Positions 28,469 through 38,240 are shown, counted from the stretch's first letter. The stretch is DNA of 64,000 bases from Pseudomonas sp. P8_241 (GCF_034008315.1 NZ_CP125377.1:1562001-1626000), one strand, 5' to 3'. Notes: generated from the letters alone by a model not told the origin. Made by a program: numbers and translations.

Positions 28469-28496
28469 GCAGTTGCCTAAGTGAGTAATAAGCACC

Positions 28497-29039
28497 ATGA
28501 GCATTTCCCTTCGCGACCAGTTGCTCAAAGCAGGGCTGGTCAACCAGAAGCAGGCCAAGCAGGTCAGCAAAGACAAACAGAAGCAGCAGCGTCTGGCCCA
28601 TAAAGGCCAGGTCGAGCTGGATGACTCGCAGCAGCGCGCAGCCCAGGAAGCCATGGCCGAGAAGGTCAAGCGCGACCAGGAGCTCAATCGCCAGCAGCAA
28701 GAGAAGGCTGAGGCCAAGGCCCGTGCCGCGCAGGTCAAGCAATTGATCGAAGTCTCGCGACTGCCGAAGCTGACGACCGAGGATTACTACAACTTCGTTG
28801 ACGACAAGAAGGTCAAGCGCCTCTGCGTCAACACCCTGATGCGTAACAAGCTCAGCAGCGGCTCGCTGGCTATCGTGCATCATGCCGGGGGTTATGAAGT
28901 GATTCCGCGTGAAGCGGCGCTGAAGATCCAGGAGCGCGACCCACAGCGCATTGTGCAATTGAATGTGCAGACCGAAGAGGTCGCTGCCGAGGACGATCCG
29001 TACGCGGCGTATCAGATCCCTGATGATCTGATGTGGTAA
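28497..29039 (+). CDS. DUF2058 family protein (YaiL-like)
   Basis: A 180-residue cytoplasmic protein. The first two thirds are a highly charged helical region rich in Lys, Gln, Glu and Ala (about residues 10-80), then a compact domain with YYNFVDDKKVKRLCVN and LSSGSLAIVHHAGGYEVIP. This matches the DUF2058 family, sometimes annotated as nucleoprotein or polynucleotide-associated because of its basic coiled part. No biochemical role is known to me. Probably cotranscribed with mazG; a bidirectional terminator follows. Confidence 0.86.
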   Translation: MSISLRDQLLKAGLVNQKQAKQVSKDKQKQQRLAHKGQVELDDSQQRAAQEAMAEKVKRDQELNRQQQEKAEAKARAAQVKQLIEVSRLPKLTTEDYYNFVDDKKVKRLCVNTLMRNKLSSGSLAIVHHAGGYEVIPREAALKIQERDPQRIVQLNVQTEEVAAEDDPYAAYQIPDDLMW

Positions 29040-29054
29040 GCCGTTAACGGCTGC

Positions 29055-29094
29055 AAAAACGACAAACCCCGCTCATGGCGGGGTTTGTCGTTTT
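29055..29094. terminator. Bidirectional Rho-independent terminator
   Basis: ACGACAAACCCCGC and GCGGGGTTTGTCGT form a 14-bp perfect stem with A and T tracts on both sides, serving the converging DUF2058 gene and the small minus-strand gene. Confidence 0.93.
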
Positions 29095-29105
29095 CAATGC
29101 TGTGA

Positions 29106-29294
29106 TTACGCGGAGCGCAGCTCGCGCAGTTGCTCAAGAGTTTCCAGTTCGGCCTTGTAGTTCTGCGCATCGGTTTCGGAGTGGAACATCCCCACCAACA
29201 GGTCTTGTTGATGGACATCCCAGATACGGATACCGGCGGCTACACCTTCGTGGGATTTATGTGAATCGTCGCGTTCAGTTACTTTTACAGTCAT
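29106..29294 (-). CDS. Small conserved Pseudomonas protein of unknown function
   Basis: A 62-residue cytoplasmic protein, acidic and hydrophilic, with the pattern GIRIWDVHQQDLLVGMFHSE followed by a helical, Leu- and Glu-rich tail. I do not recognise a named family. It is supported as a real gene by Pseudomonas-like codon use, a shared bidirectional terminator placed 11 bases after its stop, and a gene-free upstream region. It may be a stationary-phase or stress small protein, but that is only a guess. Confidence 0.7.
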   Translation of the reverse strand: MTVKVTERDDSHKSHEGVAAGIRIWDVHQQDLLVGMFHSETDAQNYKAELETLEQLRELRSA

Positions 29295-29515
29295 CTGCTA
29301 GCTCCAATCTCTGTTATCTGCAGCAAGGCATGTGCAGGACTCTGTTATAGAGTTTGATAGCTTGCTAAGTAAATGACTGAGTTTGGTAAGGGTTTTTTGC
29401 AAAAACGGCAACAGTGCTGCAGCCCACGGAATCCGCGACATTCGGTCGCAGGGCGTTTGGTTTCATGACAAATGCTTCATGTTCGGCTTGATGAATTCCC
29501 GACTTGAAATGCATA

Positions 29516-29584
29516 CCTGTAGGAGCCCGGCTTGCCGGCGATGGCGTTCTCGAGGACGCCATCGCCAGCAAGCCGGCTCCTACG
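29516..29584. repeat. REP inverted pair, compact
   Basis: CCTGTAGGAGCCCGGCTTGC and its inverse ending GCCGGCTCCTACG; the arms continue through GCGATGGCG...CGCCATCGC, leaving a short loop. Confidence 0.92.
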
Positions 29585-29615
29585 AAAAGCGATTTGCGAT
29601 GCCACATTATTCAGT

Positions 29616-29650
29616 AAAAAAAAACGCCCCGAACCAGTCGGGGCGTTTTT
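29616..29650 (-). terminator. Rho-independent terminator of fabA-fabB
   Basis: On the minus strand ACGCCCCGA-ctggt-TCGGGGCGT stem followed by a T8 tract, 24 bases after the fabB stop. Confidence 0.93.
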
Positions 29651-29673
29651 GTGTGCGGCTCAGCGGCAGGGAA

Positions 29674-30894
29674 TTACTTGCCTTCCCAGCGTTTCAGTAC
29701 CAGCGTGGCGTTGGTGCCACCGAAACCGAAGCTGTTGCTCATCACAGTGTTGATCGTGGCGTTTTCGCGGGTCTTGGTCAGCACCGGCAGGTCGGCCACT
29801 TCAGGGTCCAGCTCGTCGATGTTGGCGGAACCGGCAATGAAGTTGCCTTCCATCATCAGCATGCAGTAGATCGCTTCGTGAACGCCGGCGGCGCCCAGGG
29901 AGTGACCCGACAGGCTCTTGGTGGAGCTGATGGCCGGAGCCTTGTCGCCGAACACTTCACGCACACCTTTCATTTCCGCGACGTCGCCGACCGGGGTCGA
30001 AGTGCCGTGGGTGTTGAGGTAGTCGATCGGGGTATCTACGGTAGACAGCGCCTGCTGCATGCAGCGGATCGCGCCTTCGCCGCTAGGGGCGACCATGTCG
30101 TAGCCGTCGGATGTCGCGCCGTATCCAACGATTTCCGCGTAGATCTTGGCGCCACGGGCCAGAGCGTGTTCCAGCTCTTCAACCACGACCATGCCGCCAC
30201 CGCCGGCGATGACGAAACCGTCACGGTCGGCGTCGTAGGCACGGGAAGCTTGTTCCGGGGTGTCGTTGCGCTTGCTGGACAGGGCGCCCATTGCGTCGAA
30301 CAGGAACGACTGGCTCCAATGCTCTTCTTCACCGCCACCGGCGAACACGATGTCCTGCTTGCCCATCTGGATCTGTTCCATGGCGGTACCGATGCAGTGA
30401 GCACTGGTGGCGCAGGCAGAAGCGATGGAGTAGTTCAGACCCTTGATCTTGAACGGAGTCGCCAGGCAAGCGGAAACGGTGCTGCTCATGGTCCGCGTTA
30501 CGCGGTATGGGCCGACGCGCTTGACGCCTTTCTCGCGCAGGATGTCCAGCGCTTCCATCTGGTTCAGGGTCGATGCGCCACCGGATCCGGCGATCAGGCC
30601 GGTACGCGGGTTGGACACTTGCTCTTCGGTCAGGCCGGAGTCAGTGATGGCGTCTTTCATGGCCAGGTAGGCGTATGCCGCCGCGTGGCCGACGAAGCGA
30701 TAGATCTTGCGATCGATCAGTTCTTCAAGGTTGAGGTCAATGGAGCCGGAAACCTGGCTACGCAGACCCATTTCAGCATATTCCGGGTTGAACCGGATGC
30801 CAGGGCGGCTTGCACGCAGGTTAGCGGAGACGGTCTCTTTGTCATTGCCCAGGCACGAAACAATGCCCAGACCAGTGATAACGACGCGGCGCAT
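29674..30894 (-). CDS. fabB: 3-oxoacyl-ACP synthase I FabB
   Basis: A 406-residue condensing enzyme that elongates cis-3-decenoyl-ACP in the anaerobic unsaturated fatty acid pathway. Catalytic set: Cys161 in [12 protein letters not shown], His in [12 protein letters not shown] (near 298) and His in SGHSLGAAG (near 333). The protein ends with the usual [14 protein letters not shown]. It lies 11 bases after fabA and forms the fabAB operon, the standard pairing in Pseudomonas. A strong terminator follows. Confidence 0.97.
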   Translation of the reverse strand: MRRVVITGLGIVSCLGNDKETVSANLRASRPGIRFNPEYAEMGLRSQVSGSIDLNLEELIDRKIYRFVGHAAAYAYLAMKDAITDSGLTEEQVSNPRTGLIAGSGGASTLNQMEALDILREKGVKRVGPYRVTRTMSSTVSACLATPFKIKGLNYSIASACATSAHCIGTAMEQIQMGKQDIVFAGGGEEEHWSQSFLFDAMGALSSKRNDTPEQASRAYDADRDGFVIAGGGGMVVVEELEHALARGAKIYAEIVGYGATSDGYDMVAPSGEGAIRCMQQALSTVDTPIDYLNTHGTSTPVGDVAEMKGVREVFGDKAPAISSTKSLSGHSLGAAGVHEAIYCMLMMEGNFIAGSANIDELDPEVADLPVLTKTRENATINTVMSNSFGFGGTNATLVLKRWEGK

Positions 30895-30905
30895 GCGAAT
30901 AACCC

Positions 30906-31421
30906 TTAGAAGTTGTCAGTTGAGGTAAACACGCCGACCCGGAGGCCTTCGGCGGTGTAGATTTCGCGACCGTCTACGGTCACCGAACCGTCGGCAATGG
31001 CCAGGTTCAGCTTGCCCTTGAGGACGCGCTTGATATGAATGTTATAGGTGACTTTCTTGGCGGTCGGCAGAACCTGGCCGAAAAACTTCACTTCGCCCGA
31101 ACCCAGCGCACGGCCGCGGCCCGGCAAACCTTGCCAGCCCAGGAAGAAACCGACCAATTGCCACATGGCGTCGAGGCCAAGGCAGCCTGGCATCACCGGA
31201 TCGCCTTCGAAGTGGCAGGCGAAGAACCACAGGTCCGGATTGATATCCAGCTCGGCGACCAATTCACCTTTGCCGTACTTGCCACCCTCTTCGCTGATCA
31301 GGGTAATGCGATCGACCATCAGCATGTTCGGGGCGGGCAGTTGCGCGTTACCAGGGCCGAACAACTCACCGCGACTGCAGCGCAGCAGGTCTTCCCGGGT
31401 AAAGGCGTTTTGTTTGGTCAT
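30906..31421 (-). CDS. fabA: 3-hydroxydecanoyl-ACP dehydratase/isomerase FabA
   Basis: A 171-residue hot-dog enzyme that dehydrates 3-hydroxydecanoyl-ACP and isomerises trans-2 to cis-3 decenoyl-ACP, the branch point of unsaturated fatty acid synthesis. Catalytic His70 in [13 protein letters not shown] and Asp84 in LGLDAMW match the E. coli enzyme. GAGGAG precedes the ATG at 31421. First gene of fabAB; an imperfect palindrome 133 bases upstream resembles a DesT/FabR-type operator. Confidence 0.97.
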   Translation of the reverse strand: MTKQNAFTREDLLRCSRGELFGPGNAQLPAPNMLMVDRITLISEEGGKYGKGELVAELDINPDLWFFACHFEGDPVMPGCLGLDAMWQLVGFFLGWQGLPGRGRALGSGEVKFFGQVLPTAKKVTYNIHIKRVLKGKLNLAIADGSVTVDGREIYTAEGLRVGVFTSTDNF

Positions 31422-31554
31422 GCGAGCTCCTCAATAGTCCCGTGCGGCAGGTGGGGCAAATCTTCCCGGCCGATCGAAGCGTTCATGCCTCGAACCGGCA
31501 GCCTACTCATAGACTATTGCGTTGTGGTGAAAGTCACAGCACCAAGGACATGAA

Positions 31555-31570
31555 TGTACACTTGTGCACT
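31555..31570 (-). promoter_or_regulatory. Candidate DesT/FabR-like operator of fabAB
   Basis: TGTACAC-TT-GTGCACT is an imperfect inverted repeat whose core ACACTTGT resembles known DesT and FabR operators as I recall them. It lies in the 248-bp region upstream of fabA. Assignment is an inference. Confidence 0.5.
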
Positions 31571-31668
31571 GAAATTATTATTCAAGCCCCTTTTCGGGCT
31601 TGTCGAGGTGCCTAAGACTGCCGCACTTTCGTCTTTCACGCCAGTCGCAGATGGTCGAAAGGCCTGTA

Positions 31669-33567
31669 CTACTGCACCCAGCGCTGCAAAATTTGATGAA
31701 GATCGTTCCGTTTGAAGGGCTTGGCCAGATAATCGTTCATGCCGGCGGACAAACAGGCTTCCCTGTCACCCTGCAGGGCATTGGCGGTCAGGGCAATGAT
31801 CGGCAGGTCTGTGCAGCCGGGTAGCTTGCGGATTTGTCGTGTGGCCTCGTATCCGTCGATGATTGGCAGCCGGCAATCCATCAGGATCGCTTCGAAAATC
31901 AGACTTTCGGCACTGCGAACTGCCTGCGCGCCATCGGCGGCAACGCTGACCTTGAACCCAAGGCTGCGCAGCATGGCTTCGATGACAGTCTGATTGACCG
32001 GGTTGTCTTCGACCAACAGCACATTGCGGCCGTCGCCATTACTGTTGCCGGCCGGCGCAAGCTGGACCAGCGTAGGCGGTGTCTGTTGATACAGGGCGAG
32101 CGGAATTTCCAGCGTGAATACCGAGCCGAGACCTTCTTCGCTCTGAGCGCGCAACGTTCCGCCCATACGCTCGGCAAGTGTGCGAGCAATCGGCAGGCCC
32201 AGGCCCGTTCCACCGTAACGTCGTGAAATGGAGCTGTCAGCCTGCTGAAACGCGTCGAACATCATCTCCAGGCTTTCGGACGGAATGCCGATGCCGCTGT
32301 CGCGCACGGTGCAGGTAAACCATAGCAATTCGTGATCCAGCGACTGCCACTGGGTTTCGATGGTGACGCGGCCCTGCTCTGTGAACTTCAGGGCATTGCC
32401 GAGCAGATTGACCAGGATCTGACGGATGCGCGTCGGGTCACCCTTGACCTGCAATGTCCGCATGTCTTCGGGAATCACCAGTTGCAGATCGAGGCTGCGT
32501 TGCGCCGCGCTGTGCTGAAACGACTGGGCGCAACTGCCGATCAGGTCGCAAAGGCTGAACGGAATGTGCTCCAGCTCCAGTTCCGAGCGTTCGATCCGTG
32601 AGAAATCGAGAATGTCGTTGATGACCTTCAACAGGTGTTCGGTCGATTCCGATGCCAGTGCCGCATATTCGACCTGCTCATCGGTCATGTCGGTGGTTTC
32701 CAGCAATTGCAGCATGCCCAGCACGCCGTTCATCGGAGTGCGCAATTCATGGCTCATCATGGCGAGAAAGTCGGACTTGGCGTTGTTGGCCTTTTCCGCT
32801 TCTTCGCGGGTCTGGATCAACTGCGCCATCGCTTGATGCTGCTCACGGCTGGCCTCTTCGAGGCCGCTGGCGAGGTTGTTGATGTGTTGTGACAGTGCCC
32901 CCAGTTCCGTGTCGTCGACGATGGGCAGCGGGGTCCTGTAGTCACCTTTCTGTATTGCCTTGACCGCATTGCCGATATCGCGGATCGGTTGCGACAGGCT
33001 ACCTGCGAGCCGCCGGGCCAGCACAAAGGTAAACAGCAGGGCGAAAAAAGCCAGAATCGCAGCCTTCAGCAGGATTTCCTGCTGGCGTTGGCTGAATGCA
33101 TCACTGGACAGGCCGACGATCACCCGGCCCAGATAGTCTTCGGTCGGGACGGGGGGGGGCTTGCTGCCCTGGAAAAAATCATTGTGCATAGCGATTCGCT
33201 GCAGGCGCACCGGTGCCTGGAACACTTCAACCTGTTTTGGGCGATTGTGATGTTCGGAGGGTTGTTCGACATAGACCAGAACACGGTTGGCGCTGTCCTG
33301 AACTTCCAGAAAGCGCACGTTGGGCGTAGCCAGTGTGGCCTTGAGCAGATTTTCGAGCACTTCGCTGTTGCCGGAAATCACACCGTACTCAGTCGCGGGC
33401 GCCAGTTGGTTGGCGATCAACTGGCCGGTGTGGGTGATTTCCTGGCGCAGGTCCTGGATGCGCACGAAGGTAAAGAAGCTGATCAACAACAACGTCAACA
33501 ACAAGGCAGGGCCAAGGCTGATGAGTTGCGTGCGGGTGTTGATGTCCCAACGGCGACGGAAGGTCAC
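31669..33567 (-). CDS. Hybrid sensor histidine kinase, PA1611-like
   Basis: A 632-residue membrane hybrid kinase. Order: helix near 15-35, periplasmic region of about 130 residues, second helix near 165-185, HAMP, HisKA with the His in AMMSHELRTPMNGVLGM (near 268), HATPase with DSGIGIPSE and GGTGLGLPI, and one receiver with AILMDCRLPIIDGYEA. It has no HPt, so phosphate must go to a separate one. Its place next to fabA-fabB is that of P. aeruginosa PA1611, which passes phosphate to HptB and binds RetS (established there). GTG 33567 overlaps the preceding stop (GTGA) with AAGGAG ten bases upstream. Last gene of the three-gene unit with the receptor and binding protein. Confidence 0.9.
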   Translation of the reverse strand: MTFRRRWDINTRTQLISLGPALLLTLLLISFFTFVRIQDLRQEITHTGQLIANQLAPATEYGVISGNSEVLENLLKATLATPNVRFLEVQDSANRVLVYVEQPSEHHNRPKQVEVFQAPVRLQRIAMHNDFFQGSKPPPVPTEDYLGRVIVGLSSDAFSQRQQEILLKAAILAFFALLFTFVLARRLAGSLSQPIRDIGNAVKAIQKGDYRTPLPIVDDTELGALSQHINNLASGLEEASREQHQAMAQLIQTREEAEKANNAKSDFLAMMSHELRTPMNGVLGMLQLLETTDMTDEQVEYAALASESTEHLLKVINDILDFSRIERSELELEHIPFSLCDLIGSCAQSFQHSAAQRSLDLQLVIPEDMRTLQVKGDPTRIRQILVNLLGNALKFTEQGRVTIETQWQSLDHELLWFTCTVRDSGIGIPSESLEMMFDAFQQADSSISRRYGGTGLGLPIARTLAERMGGTLRAQSEEGLGSVFTLEIPLALYQQTPPTLVQLAPAGNSNGDGRNVLLVEDNPVNQTVIEAMLRSLGFKVSVAADGAQAVRSAESLIFEAILMDCRLPIIDGYEATRQIRKLPGCTDLPIIALTANALQGDREACLSAGMNDYLAKPFKRNDLHQILQRWVQ

Positions 33568-34496
33568 GGGCGGCGTTCTCCTTCTGCCAGCAAAGTTGCG
33601 ACGAGTACATCGTCGATCTGTTCGATTCCCAATGAGCGAGCGACCTGCGGATTGCTCGAGACCTTGAAACGACTCGGGTAATACGTGCGCGGCCATGTCG
33701 ACGTCGGCCGATCGAGCAGTTCGTCGAGGATGACCAACCAATCGTGTTGATCACTGTAAGTGCTGGCCAGGCTACCGGCCTTGACGAATGCTGTATTGGG
33801 ACCGATCAACGCCATTTGCCGTGCATAGCTGCTGAGCAGAACGTTCTTTGCCGTCTGCGGGTTGTACAGGTCGGGGTCGTCCAGCCCCAGCAGGACGTCG
33901 CTTTTTTTCAGCAACGCCTGTAATGCACGGCTGTCGTGAGTGTTCTCCCAGCGCTGCGTGACCACCTCCAGACCCAATGGACGGGCCGCCCGACGCAATT
34001 CATCGAGCAGGAACTCGCTGTGATTGTCGTAGAGCACGCCGACCCGCTTGACTTGAGGCAACAGGACTTTGGTCAGGCGCAACTGCCGTCCCGGTGGCGG
34101 ATCGCTCCACAACAGGCTGAGGTGTGGCGGGTGAATGTCATTCAGACGTTGTCGGGCTTGCAGGCGGCTGATCCGCAGTACCAGCGTCGCCGGACCTGCG
34201 ATGTCCTGCAGACGCCAATCGAGGCAGGCCAGATCGAGCAGAATCAAACGGGTGTCAGCAGGCAGGTTACCTGGCGTCGGTAACTGCGCCAGCGCCTCGA
34301 AGCGCACGGTGTCGTTTGGACGCAGTTCTCTCAAAGCCTGGGTGAAGGCCTGCACGCCAGGACTGTCTTCGACGCCGGCCAACAGTATGTCCGCAGCATG
34401 GCCGGTCAGACTGCACAGCAGGCCGCTCGACAGCAGGCATAGCATGGCCAGCATACGGCCAAGCGCAGGCGCTTTCCAAACCGGTCGATGGCGCAT
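33564..34496 (-). CDS. Periplasmic ABC-type substrate-binding protein without a transporter
   Basis: A 310-residue exported protein: an N-terminal signal with a long basic start and a hydrophobic core at about 14-34, then a two-lobed fold resembling the ABC_sub_bind family (PF04392), for example VKRVGVLYDNHSEFLLDELR and KSDVLLGLDDPDLYNPQTA, which fits a ligand cleft between lobes. No permease or ATPase is nearby. It starts one base after the receptor stop (TAGGATG) and overlaps the kinase start by four bases, so it is built to be made with both. I infer a periplasmic ligand sensor that presents its ligand to the kinase. Confidence 0.8.
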   Translation of the reverse strand: MRHRPVWKAPALGRMLAMLCLLSSGLLCSLTGHAADILLAGVEDSPGVQAFTQALRELRPNDTVRFEALAQLPTPGNLPADTRLILLDLACLDWRLQDIAGPATLVLRISRLQARQRLNDIHPPHLSLLWSDPPPGRQLRLTKVLLPQVKRVGVLYDNHSEFLLDELRRAARPLGLEVVTQRWENTHDSRALQALLKKSDVLLGLDDPDLYNPQTAKNVLLSSYARQMALIGPNTAFVKAGSLASTYSDQHDWLVILDELLDRPTSTWPRTYYPSRFKVSSNPQVARSLGIEQIDDVLVATLLAEGERRP

Positions 34497-34497
34497 C

Positions 34498-36621
34498 CTA
34501 GAGTTCCAGCTCCGCGCTGAAATACATCACACGTTGTTCATCGTAACGGTTGTCAGCGAACGTGGTTGGCTGATTGTCGAGGCGTTGCTGGAGCACTCCG
34601 GCCAGCTCCAGGCTACTTTTGCCAAGGCTGAGGCGTTTGGCGACACGGGCATCCACCCGTTCGAAGCGGTATCCATTCAGGGCGTCGTCTCCATAGTAGA
34701 AAAGGCCAGTGTTCCAGCCTCGCCCCCAATCCCGCAGCCAACTGGTGGAACCGCTGTTGCGTGCCGTCTGCCTGGCGTCCAGCGGGTTGCTCGCGTCGAT
34801 GTCGATATAGGCATAGGTCAGTCTCAGGCGATCGAGGCTGCCGACCCGCCAGTCGAGTTGGGTCTCGGCTCCCGAGAAACGTGATGTGTTCGAGTTGCTG
34901 GCGATGAACTGATTGTTGCGCAGCGGCTCGCTGATCATGCCCGAGATTTCGTCGTAGAACAGTTTTACGTCCAGCGCAATTCCCTGCTCGGCAAAGTAGC
35001 CGTTGTAACCTAGCTCCCGAGAGCGCATGTGCTCCTGATCGAGATCGCCGGGGCCTCGGGTCTTGACGAAGTAGCGGGCGCTGGACTGGCCAAAGGCTCC
35101 CGGCTTGAGGTGCGTCACCCGATAACTCCAGTTGATGTTGTTCTCGAACATGTCCGGTGAACGGACGGCTTCGGAGTACACCGCACGAAAGCCGTGCCGT
35201 TGGTTGATCAGGTAGTTGAGTGCCACTCGTGGCGTCAGTGAACTGCCGATCAGCCGAGAATCTTCGAACATGCCCCCGCCTTGCACCAGCCAGTGTTCGG
35301 TGGCGCGCCACTCGAATTGGCCGAATACCCGCCAGGTCGTGTCGTCAAGAGTGCCATTGAAATAGGTTTCGGAATCTGCCTGGTCGTAACGATAGTTCAG
35401 GCCACTGACCAGTCGAAGGTTATCGGACAGGCTCAGGGTGTCCTGCACTTCGAGGTCGTAGCGCGATTCACGAGTGCTTTGGTCGAGGTTGCCGCAGACA
35501 GTCTGGCTGGCGCCATTGCGCCATTGGTCAAGCACCTGATTGGCCAGTGCCTGTTCGGCCAGCGAACCGGGCGGGGCACCGGGGCCGATGAAATCCGAGA
35601 TATTGCGGGCCAGGTGTTCAGTGTAATTGGGGTTGAGTTGCCACAGTTCGCTCAACTGTGGGCTGAATGAAACCTGCGCGTCACAGGCGCGCCAGGTTTG
35701 CTGGCGATCCCAGTGTTGCGCGGAGCCCTGAATGTAAAGACTGTGATCGGGGTTGATGTCCCGGTTCCAGCGCAAAGAGCCAGCATAGTCCTTGGCCGTG
35801 ACGTCGGAATCGTCGCCTGCGCGAGTAGTCCCCGCAAACACGGGGCGGTAGGTATAAGGTCGCTGGTTGGTGCCGTCCTTGGCATTGATTTGCCAATCGA
35901 TGCTCTGCTGTTCATTGAGCGTCTGGTTGACGGCGAGGTTGAAGCGGTTGAGACGGCGATTGTCATGGTAATCGACGCCTTTTCGGTCCGAGTCGAAGCC
36001 ATCGTCCTGCTGTCCGGACAGCGACAGGCGCAGATCACCGTCCTTCCAGCCCAATCCCTGACTGGCGTAAAAATCGTTGATGCCGCGCTGCCCCTGGGTG
36101 ACTTTCATCCGCGTACCGTGGCTGTCGGCTGGCCGTCGGGTGACGACATTGACCACCGCCATCAAGGCGTTGGCCCCATAACTGACGGTGTTCGGGCCGC
36201 GAAAGACTTCGATGCGCTCGATGTCCTCCATGGCCACTGGGATATCGCTCCAGTCCACCGTGGCCAAACCGGCGCGGTATACCGAGCGCCCGTCGATCAG
36301 TATCTGCATGCGCCGTGCTGCGGTGGCATTGGTGCCGTGGTAGTTCACCGCTGCCTGATTGCCGCTGATATTGCCGACCATCATGCCCGGAATCAGGCGC
36401 AACAGTTCGCTGATGTCCCGGGCACCGCTGGCGTTGATCAGGGCGCTGTCTATCACGGTCAAGCTCCCCGGCACGGCGGCCGGTGATTGCTTCAGACGTG
36501 TGGCTGTCAGCACTTTAGGCAGTGGCTCGCTGTCGAGGAACATGTCGTCGCCCAGTGCCGGCGGGCTGAAGATCAGCGCCAGTACCAGAGGCGAGCGTGG
36601 CGAAGGAGAACCCGGAGACAC
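34498..36621 (-). CDS. TonB-dependent outer membrane receptor
   Basis: A 707-residue outer membrane receptor. A short signal region is followed by a plug domain (about 40-165) with [17 protein letters not shown] start, [42 protein letters not shown] and VVNVVTRR, then a 22-strand barrel, ending YFSAELEL. This is the general plug pattern of siderophore, metal-complex and B12 receptors; the substrate is not apparent. Only GTG 36621 is possible as a start: an in-frame TAA lies five codons upstream, and AGGGA is placed correctly. First gene of a minus-strand unit with the binding protein and hybrid kinase; divergent from gpsA. I see no convincing Fur box. Confidence 0.88.
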   Translation of the reverse strand: MSPGSPSPRSPLVLALIFSPPALGDDMFLDSEPLPKVLTATRLKQSPAAVPGSLTVIDSALINASGARDISELLRLIPGMMVGNISGNQAAVNYHGTNATAARRMQILIDGRSVYRAGLATVDWSDIPVAMEDIERIEVFRGPNTVSYGANALMAVVNVVTRRPADSHGTRMKVTQGQRGINDFYASQGLGWKDGDLRLSLSGQQDDGFDSDRKGVDYHDNRRLNRFNLAVNQTLNEQQSIDWQINAKDGTNQRPYTYRPVFAGTTRAGDDSDVTAKDYAGSLRWNRDINPDHSLYIQGSAQHWDRQQTWRACDAQVSFSPQLSELWQLNPNYTEHLARNISDFIGPGAPPGSLAEQALANQVLDQWRNGASQTVCGNLDQSTRESRYDLEVQDTLSLSDNLRLVSGLNYRYDQADSETYFNGTLDDTTWRVFGQFEWRATEHWLVQGGGMFEDSRLIGSSLTPRVALNYLINQRHGFRAVYSEAVRSPDMFENNINWSYRVTHLKPGAFGQSSARYFVKTRGPGDLDQEHMRSRELGYNGYFAEQGIALDVKLFYDEISGMISEPLRNNQFIASNSNTSRFSGAETQLDWRVGSLDRLRLTYAYIDIDASNPLDARQTARNSGSTSWLRDWGRGWNTGLFYYGDDALNGYRFERVDARVAKRLSLGKSSLELAGVLQQRLDNQPTTFADNRYDEQRVMYFSAELEL

Positions 36622-36816
36622 CGCACATCCCTGTTAGCGTTCAAAGTCGCGCATTTTAACCGAGGCGATCAACTTTTCCATTCACGATGCCGGCATTTTC
36701 TGCGTATTAAATGGTCTTCTTGCAACAGATGTCGCTATTTGACACGGGGGCTGTCCGCGCAGGGGCCGCTCCGTATAATGCCTGCATCGCCACTGGTATG
36801 GATTAACGGATTACAT

Positions 36817-37842
36817 ATGACTGAACAGCGCCCGATTGCGGTCCTGGGAGGCGGAAGTTTTGGAACCGCCGTGGCTAATTTACTGGCCGAGAACGGGCAT
36901 CAGGTCCTTCAGTGGATGCGTGATCCCGAGCAAGCCGAAGCTATTCGAGTCAATCGCGAGAATCCGCGTTACCTCAAAGGCATCAAGATTCTACCCGCCG
37001 TAACGCCGGTTACCGATTTGCAGGCGACCCTGCAAGCCTGCGACTTGTGTTTCGTTGCGTTGCCGTCCAGCGCGTTGCGTTCGGTGCTGGTACCGAATGC
37101 CGAGCGCTTGAGCGGCAAGATGCTGGTCAGTCTGACGAAAGGCATTGAGGCTCAAACCTTCAAACTGATGAGTCAGATCCTTGAAGAGATCGCGCCACAC
37201 GCACGAATCGGCGTGCTGTCGGGGCCTAACCTGGCCCGTGAAATAGCCGAGCATGCGCTGACCGCCACGGTGGTTGCCAGTGAAGACGAAGAGCTGTGCC
37301 AGCAGGTTCAAGCCGCGTTGCACGGTCGCACCTTCCGCGTTTACGCCAGTGCCGACCGTTTTGGCGTGGAGTTGGGCGGAGCGCTGAAGAATGTCTACGC
37401 GATCATCGCCGGCATGGCGGTGGCTCTGGGCATGGGCGAAAATACCAAAAGCATGCTGATCACCCGGGCGCTGGCCGAGATGACCCGTTTCGCGGTGAAC
37501 CAGGGCGCCAACCCGATGACGTTCCTGGGCCTGGCGGGGGTGGGCGATCTGATCGTGACCTGCTCGTCGCCCAAGAGCCGTAACTATCAGGTCGGATTCG
37601 CGCTCGGTCAGGGTTTGAGCCTGGAAGAAGCCGTCAACCGCCTGGGCGAAGTCGCCGAAGGGGTCAACACCCTCAAGGTGCTCAAGGCCAAAGCCCAGGA
37701 AGTTGGCGTGTACATGCCCCTGGTCGCCGGGTTGCACGCAATATTGTTCGAAGGACGCACGCTTGAGCAGGTCATCGGCCTGTTGATGCGCGGCGAACCG
37801 AAAACCGACGTCGACTTTATTTCCACCAGCGGCTTCAACTGA
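36817..37842 (+). CDS. gpsA: Glycerol-3-phosphate dehydrogenase [NAD(P)+]
   Basis: A 341-residue enzyme reducing dihydroxyacetone phosphate to sn-glycerol-3-phosphate for phospholipid synthesis. Seen: [14 protein letters not shown] nucleotide motif at 11-24, [11 protein letters not shown], the catalytic lysine in [10 protein letters not shown], and [14 protein letters not shown]. The ATG at 36817 is chosen over a long upstream extension that belongs to the divergent gene. A TATAAT at 36774-36779 fits a -10 element but no matching -35 is seen at 17 bp. Followed at 50 bases by the DUF4389 gene. Confidence 0.95.
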   Translation: MTEQRPIAVLGGGSFGTAVANLLAENGHQVLQWMRDPEQAEAIRVNRENPRYLKGIKILPAVTPVTDLQATLQACDLCFVALPSSALRSVLVPNAERLSGKMLVSLTKGIEAQTFKLMSQILEEIAPHARIGVLSGPNLAREIAEHALTATVVASEDEELCQQVQAALHGRTFRVYASADRFGVELGGALKNVYAIIAGMAVALGMGENTKSMLITRALAEMTRFAVNQGANPMTFLGLAGVGDLIVTCSSPKSRNYQVGFALGQGLSLEEAVNRLGEVAEGVNTLKVLKAKAQEVGVYMPLVAGLHAILFEGRTLEQVIGLLMRGEPKTDVDFISTSGFN

Positions 37843-37892
37843 GCCCTCAATTTAATTCAACCGAGCCCTCTTTAATAGGAACGGAGCGAGAC

Positions 37893-38240
37893 ATGAACGA
37901 TCAGAAAGTAGAAGCCAAGTACGAATCCATCCTGCTGCGGGTACTTTGGATGATCGTCTTTGTGCTGGTCTGGCAAGTGGCGCAGTTCATTCTCGGCGCC
38001 GTCGTGCTGGTGCAGTTGATCTATCGTTTGTTCTATGGCGCCCCGAGCGCCAGCCTGATGAACTTCGGCGACAGCCTGAGCCAGTTTCTGGCGCAGATCG
38101 GTCGTTTCGGCAGCTTCCACAGCGACCAGAAACCCTGGCCGTTCGCCGACTGGCCGACGCCGCGTACACCGGAAGGTGAAGCGCCGCACGTCGTGGCGCC
38201 GGCACCGCATCCGGCCCGAGATGAGGAACCCAAGCTATGA
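37893..38240 (+). CDS. DUF4389 family membrane protein
   Basis: A 115-residue protein with two closely spaced hydrophobic helices (about 14-50, with WMIVFVLVWQVAQFILGAVV), a short amphipathic part and a Pro-rich, hydrophilic C-terminal tail (WPTPRTPEGEAPHVVAPAP). This agrees with the DUF4389 family, of unknown function. GGAACGGAGCG precedes the ATG at 37893. It overlaps sixA by four bases (ATGA) and follows gpsA, an order I associate with Pseudomonas core genomes. Confidence 0.83.
   Translation: MNDQKVEAKYESILLRVLWMIVFVLVWQVAQFILGAVVLVQLIYRLFYGAPSASLMNFGDSLSQFLAQIGRFGSFHSDQKPWPFADWPTPRTPEGEAPHVVAPAPHPARDEEPKL

Larger units (their letters stand above)
29295..29673. other. Gene-free interval with REP hairpin and fabB terminator
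   Basis: This 379-bp stretch contains the probable promoter of the 62-residue gene on its left, one REP pair (29516-29584) and the fabB terminator (29616-29650). I see no coding sequence or RNA gene in it. Confidence 0.7.

Noticed and set aside
29383..30909. A 508-residue plus-strand frame across fabB
   Set aside because: Antisense to fabB, which has its full catalytic set; no ribosome-binding site or motif.
36739..36779. TTGACA and TATAAT upstream of gpsA as a promoter
   Set aside because: The two elements are 29 bp apart, far beyond the 15-19 bp needed; only the TATAAT may be used, with no good -35 at 17 bp.
36500..36816. Fur box for the TonB-dependent receptor
   Set aside because: I searched by eye for GATAAT-type repeats in the divergent region and saw none convincing, so iron control is not claimed.
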